From Verrucomicrobiota bacterium (GTDB lineage: Bacteria > Verrucomicrobiota > Verrucomicrobiia > Opitutales > Opitutaceae): a DNA stretch of 64,000 nucleotides. The stretch spans positions 124,001 through 188,000 of the forward strand of contig JAEKKV010000010.1 in NCBI GenBank assembly GCA_019510185.1, read 5' to 3'. Positions 63,560 to 64,000 of the stretch are shown here, in pieces. Position numbers and translations under genes: made by a program. The first letter of the stretch is position 1, and every line of letters begins with the position of its first letter. The notes under the pieces were generated by a model. The model searched no databases, had not been told where the DNA came from, and was given only the letters and a program-made list of their open reading frames with translations.

Positions 63560-64000
63560 CTACCTTACGTCCACGGTCCATTGCTTGGAGTGCTGGCTGG
63601 CGGCGAGGGTGATAGTGTAGCGGCCGGGTTTGAACGTGCCGCCCGGTATGGTGATGGTGACCACGCTCTCATTGGAGCGGGCGAGCAATCCGCCTTGAAT
63701 GGGTTCAAATTGGGGAACGATCACCACGGTGTTGCCTTTGATGAACAATTGGGAGCCGCCGAGCTGCGCCTTTTGGTTGGCGAGACTGCAGTTGAGTAAA
63801 ATTGTATAATCTCTCCGGGCATCGATCTCACGCGGCGCGGAAACCGACGCAAAAGACTGGGAGAGCAGGGGGGCTTCGACCAGTGTAGTGGCCAGGCCGA
63901 AGGGAAGCCCGCCGGGGGCATCGACGATCGAGGCACTGACGCCCATCGTGCGGATAAGCTGTTGGGGATCGGCGGGACGCTGGGCGAGGGCGGTGACGCG
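63560..64000 (-). CDS. C-terminal part of a hypothetical exported-type protein
   Basis: An open frame enters from the right edge on the minus strand and stops at 63560, giving about 146 residues. The stretch TALAQRPADPQQLIRTM precedes the internal Met at 63946, so the start lies outside. The C-terminal part (QLFIKGNTVVIVPQFEPIQG, ESVVTITIPGGTFKPGRYTI, TLAASQHSKQWTVDVR) looks like a beta-sandwich. The family is unknown. It was read as continuing because the frame stays open to the edge. Confidence 0.6.
   Translation of the reverse strand, partial: RVTALAQRPADPQQLIRTMGVSASIVDAPGGLPFGLATTLVEAPLLSQSFASVSAPREIDARRDYTILLNCSLANQKAQLGGSQLFIKGNTVVIVPQFEPIQGGLLARSNESVVTITIPGGTFKPGRYTITLAASQHSKQWTVDVR

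Overview
The window looks like a chromosome segment of a saccharolytic member of the Opitutaceae (Verrucomicrobiota). The reasons are high GC with G/C-rich third codon positions, a giant pseudopilin-like protein of the Verru_Chthon cassette type, autotransporter-strand-repeat proteins with PEP-CTERM tails, several exported glycoside hydrolases, and weak Shine-Dalgarno signals. This placement is inferred from gene content; no species can be named.

Layout. 1-3.6 kb: the end of an unidentified gene, 6-phosphogluconolactonase, a lipoprotein azurin, and the GDP-L-fucose pair fcl/gmd. 3.8-6.6 kb: glcD/glcF, a 2-hydroxyacid (glycolate-type) oxidase pair overlapping by ATGA. 6.6-9.2 kb: an AraC regulator divergent from an exported GH29 alpha-L-fucosidase. 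9.3-17.0 kb: a seven-gene minus-strand operon (sugar mutarotase, aldo/keto reductase, lactonase, UxaA-like, UxaB-like, LgoD-like zinc dehydrogenase, FucP-like symporter) with a divergent AraC regulator. It is best read as an L-galactose oxidative pathway, possibly also serving L-fucose. 18.0-21.5 kb: rhaA and rhaT with another AraC regulator. 21.6-29.0 kb: exported GH51, GH2 and GH95 enzymes. 29.1-34.3 kb: a three-gene unit around the giant pseudopilin-like protein. 34.6-46.2 kb: a modular polysaccharide lyase-like protein, a small exported protein flanked by about 150-bp direct repeats, two PEP-CTERM beta-strand proteins and a LacI regulator. A near-palindromic motif recurs between these genes. 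46.2-49.9 kb: an SGNH esterase - GH29 - ThuA operon.

The rest is mostly housekeeping: tRNA-Ser(UGA), an SPFH protein with a small membrane partner, a NYN protein with a DUF2851 protein, the nusA-infB-rbfA-nrnA-truB-ribF cluster behind a promoter and a terminator-like hairpin, an exported protein of unknown function, tRNA-Val(GAC) and recN. The window ends in a partial exported-type protein.

How the parts fit: secreted hydrolases and lyases would release L-fucose, L-galactose, L-arabinose, galactose and rhamnose from algal or plant polysaccharides. FucP-like and RhaT symporters import the deoxy and L-sugars. The oxidative operon would convert L-galactose through L-galactonate, D-tagaturonate and D-altronate to 2-keto-3-deoxygluconate. 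All assignments come from reading the sequence and from recalled family features; no database search was run.
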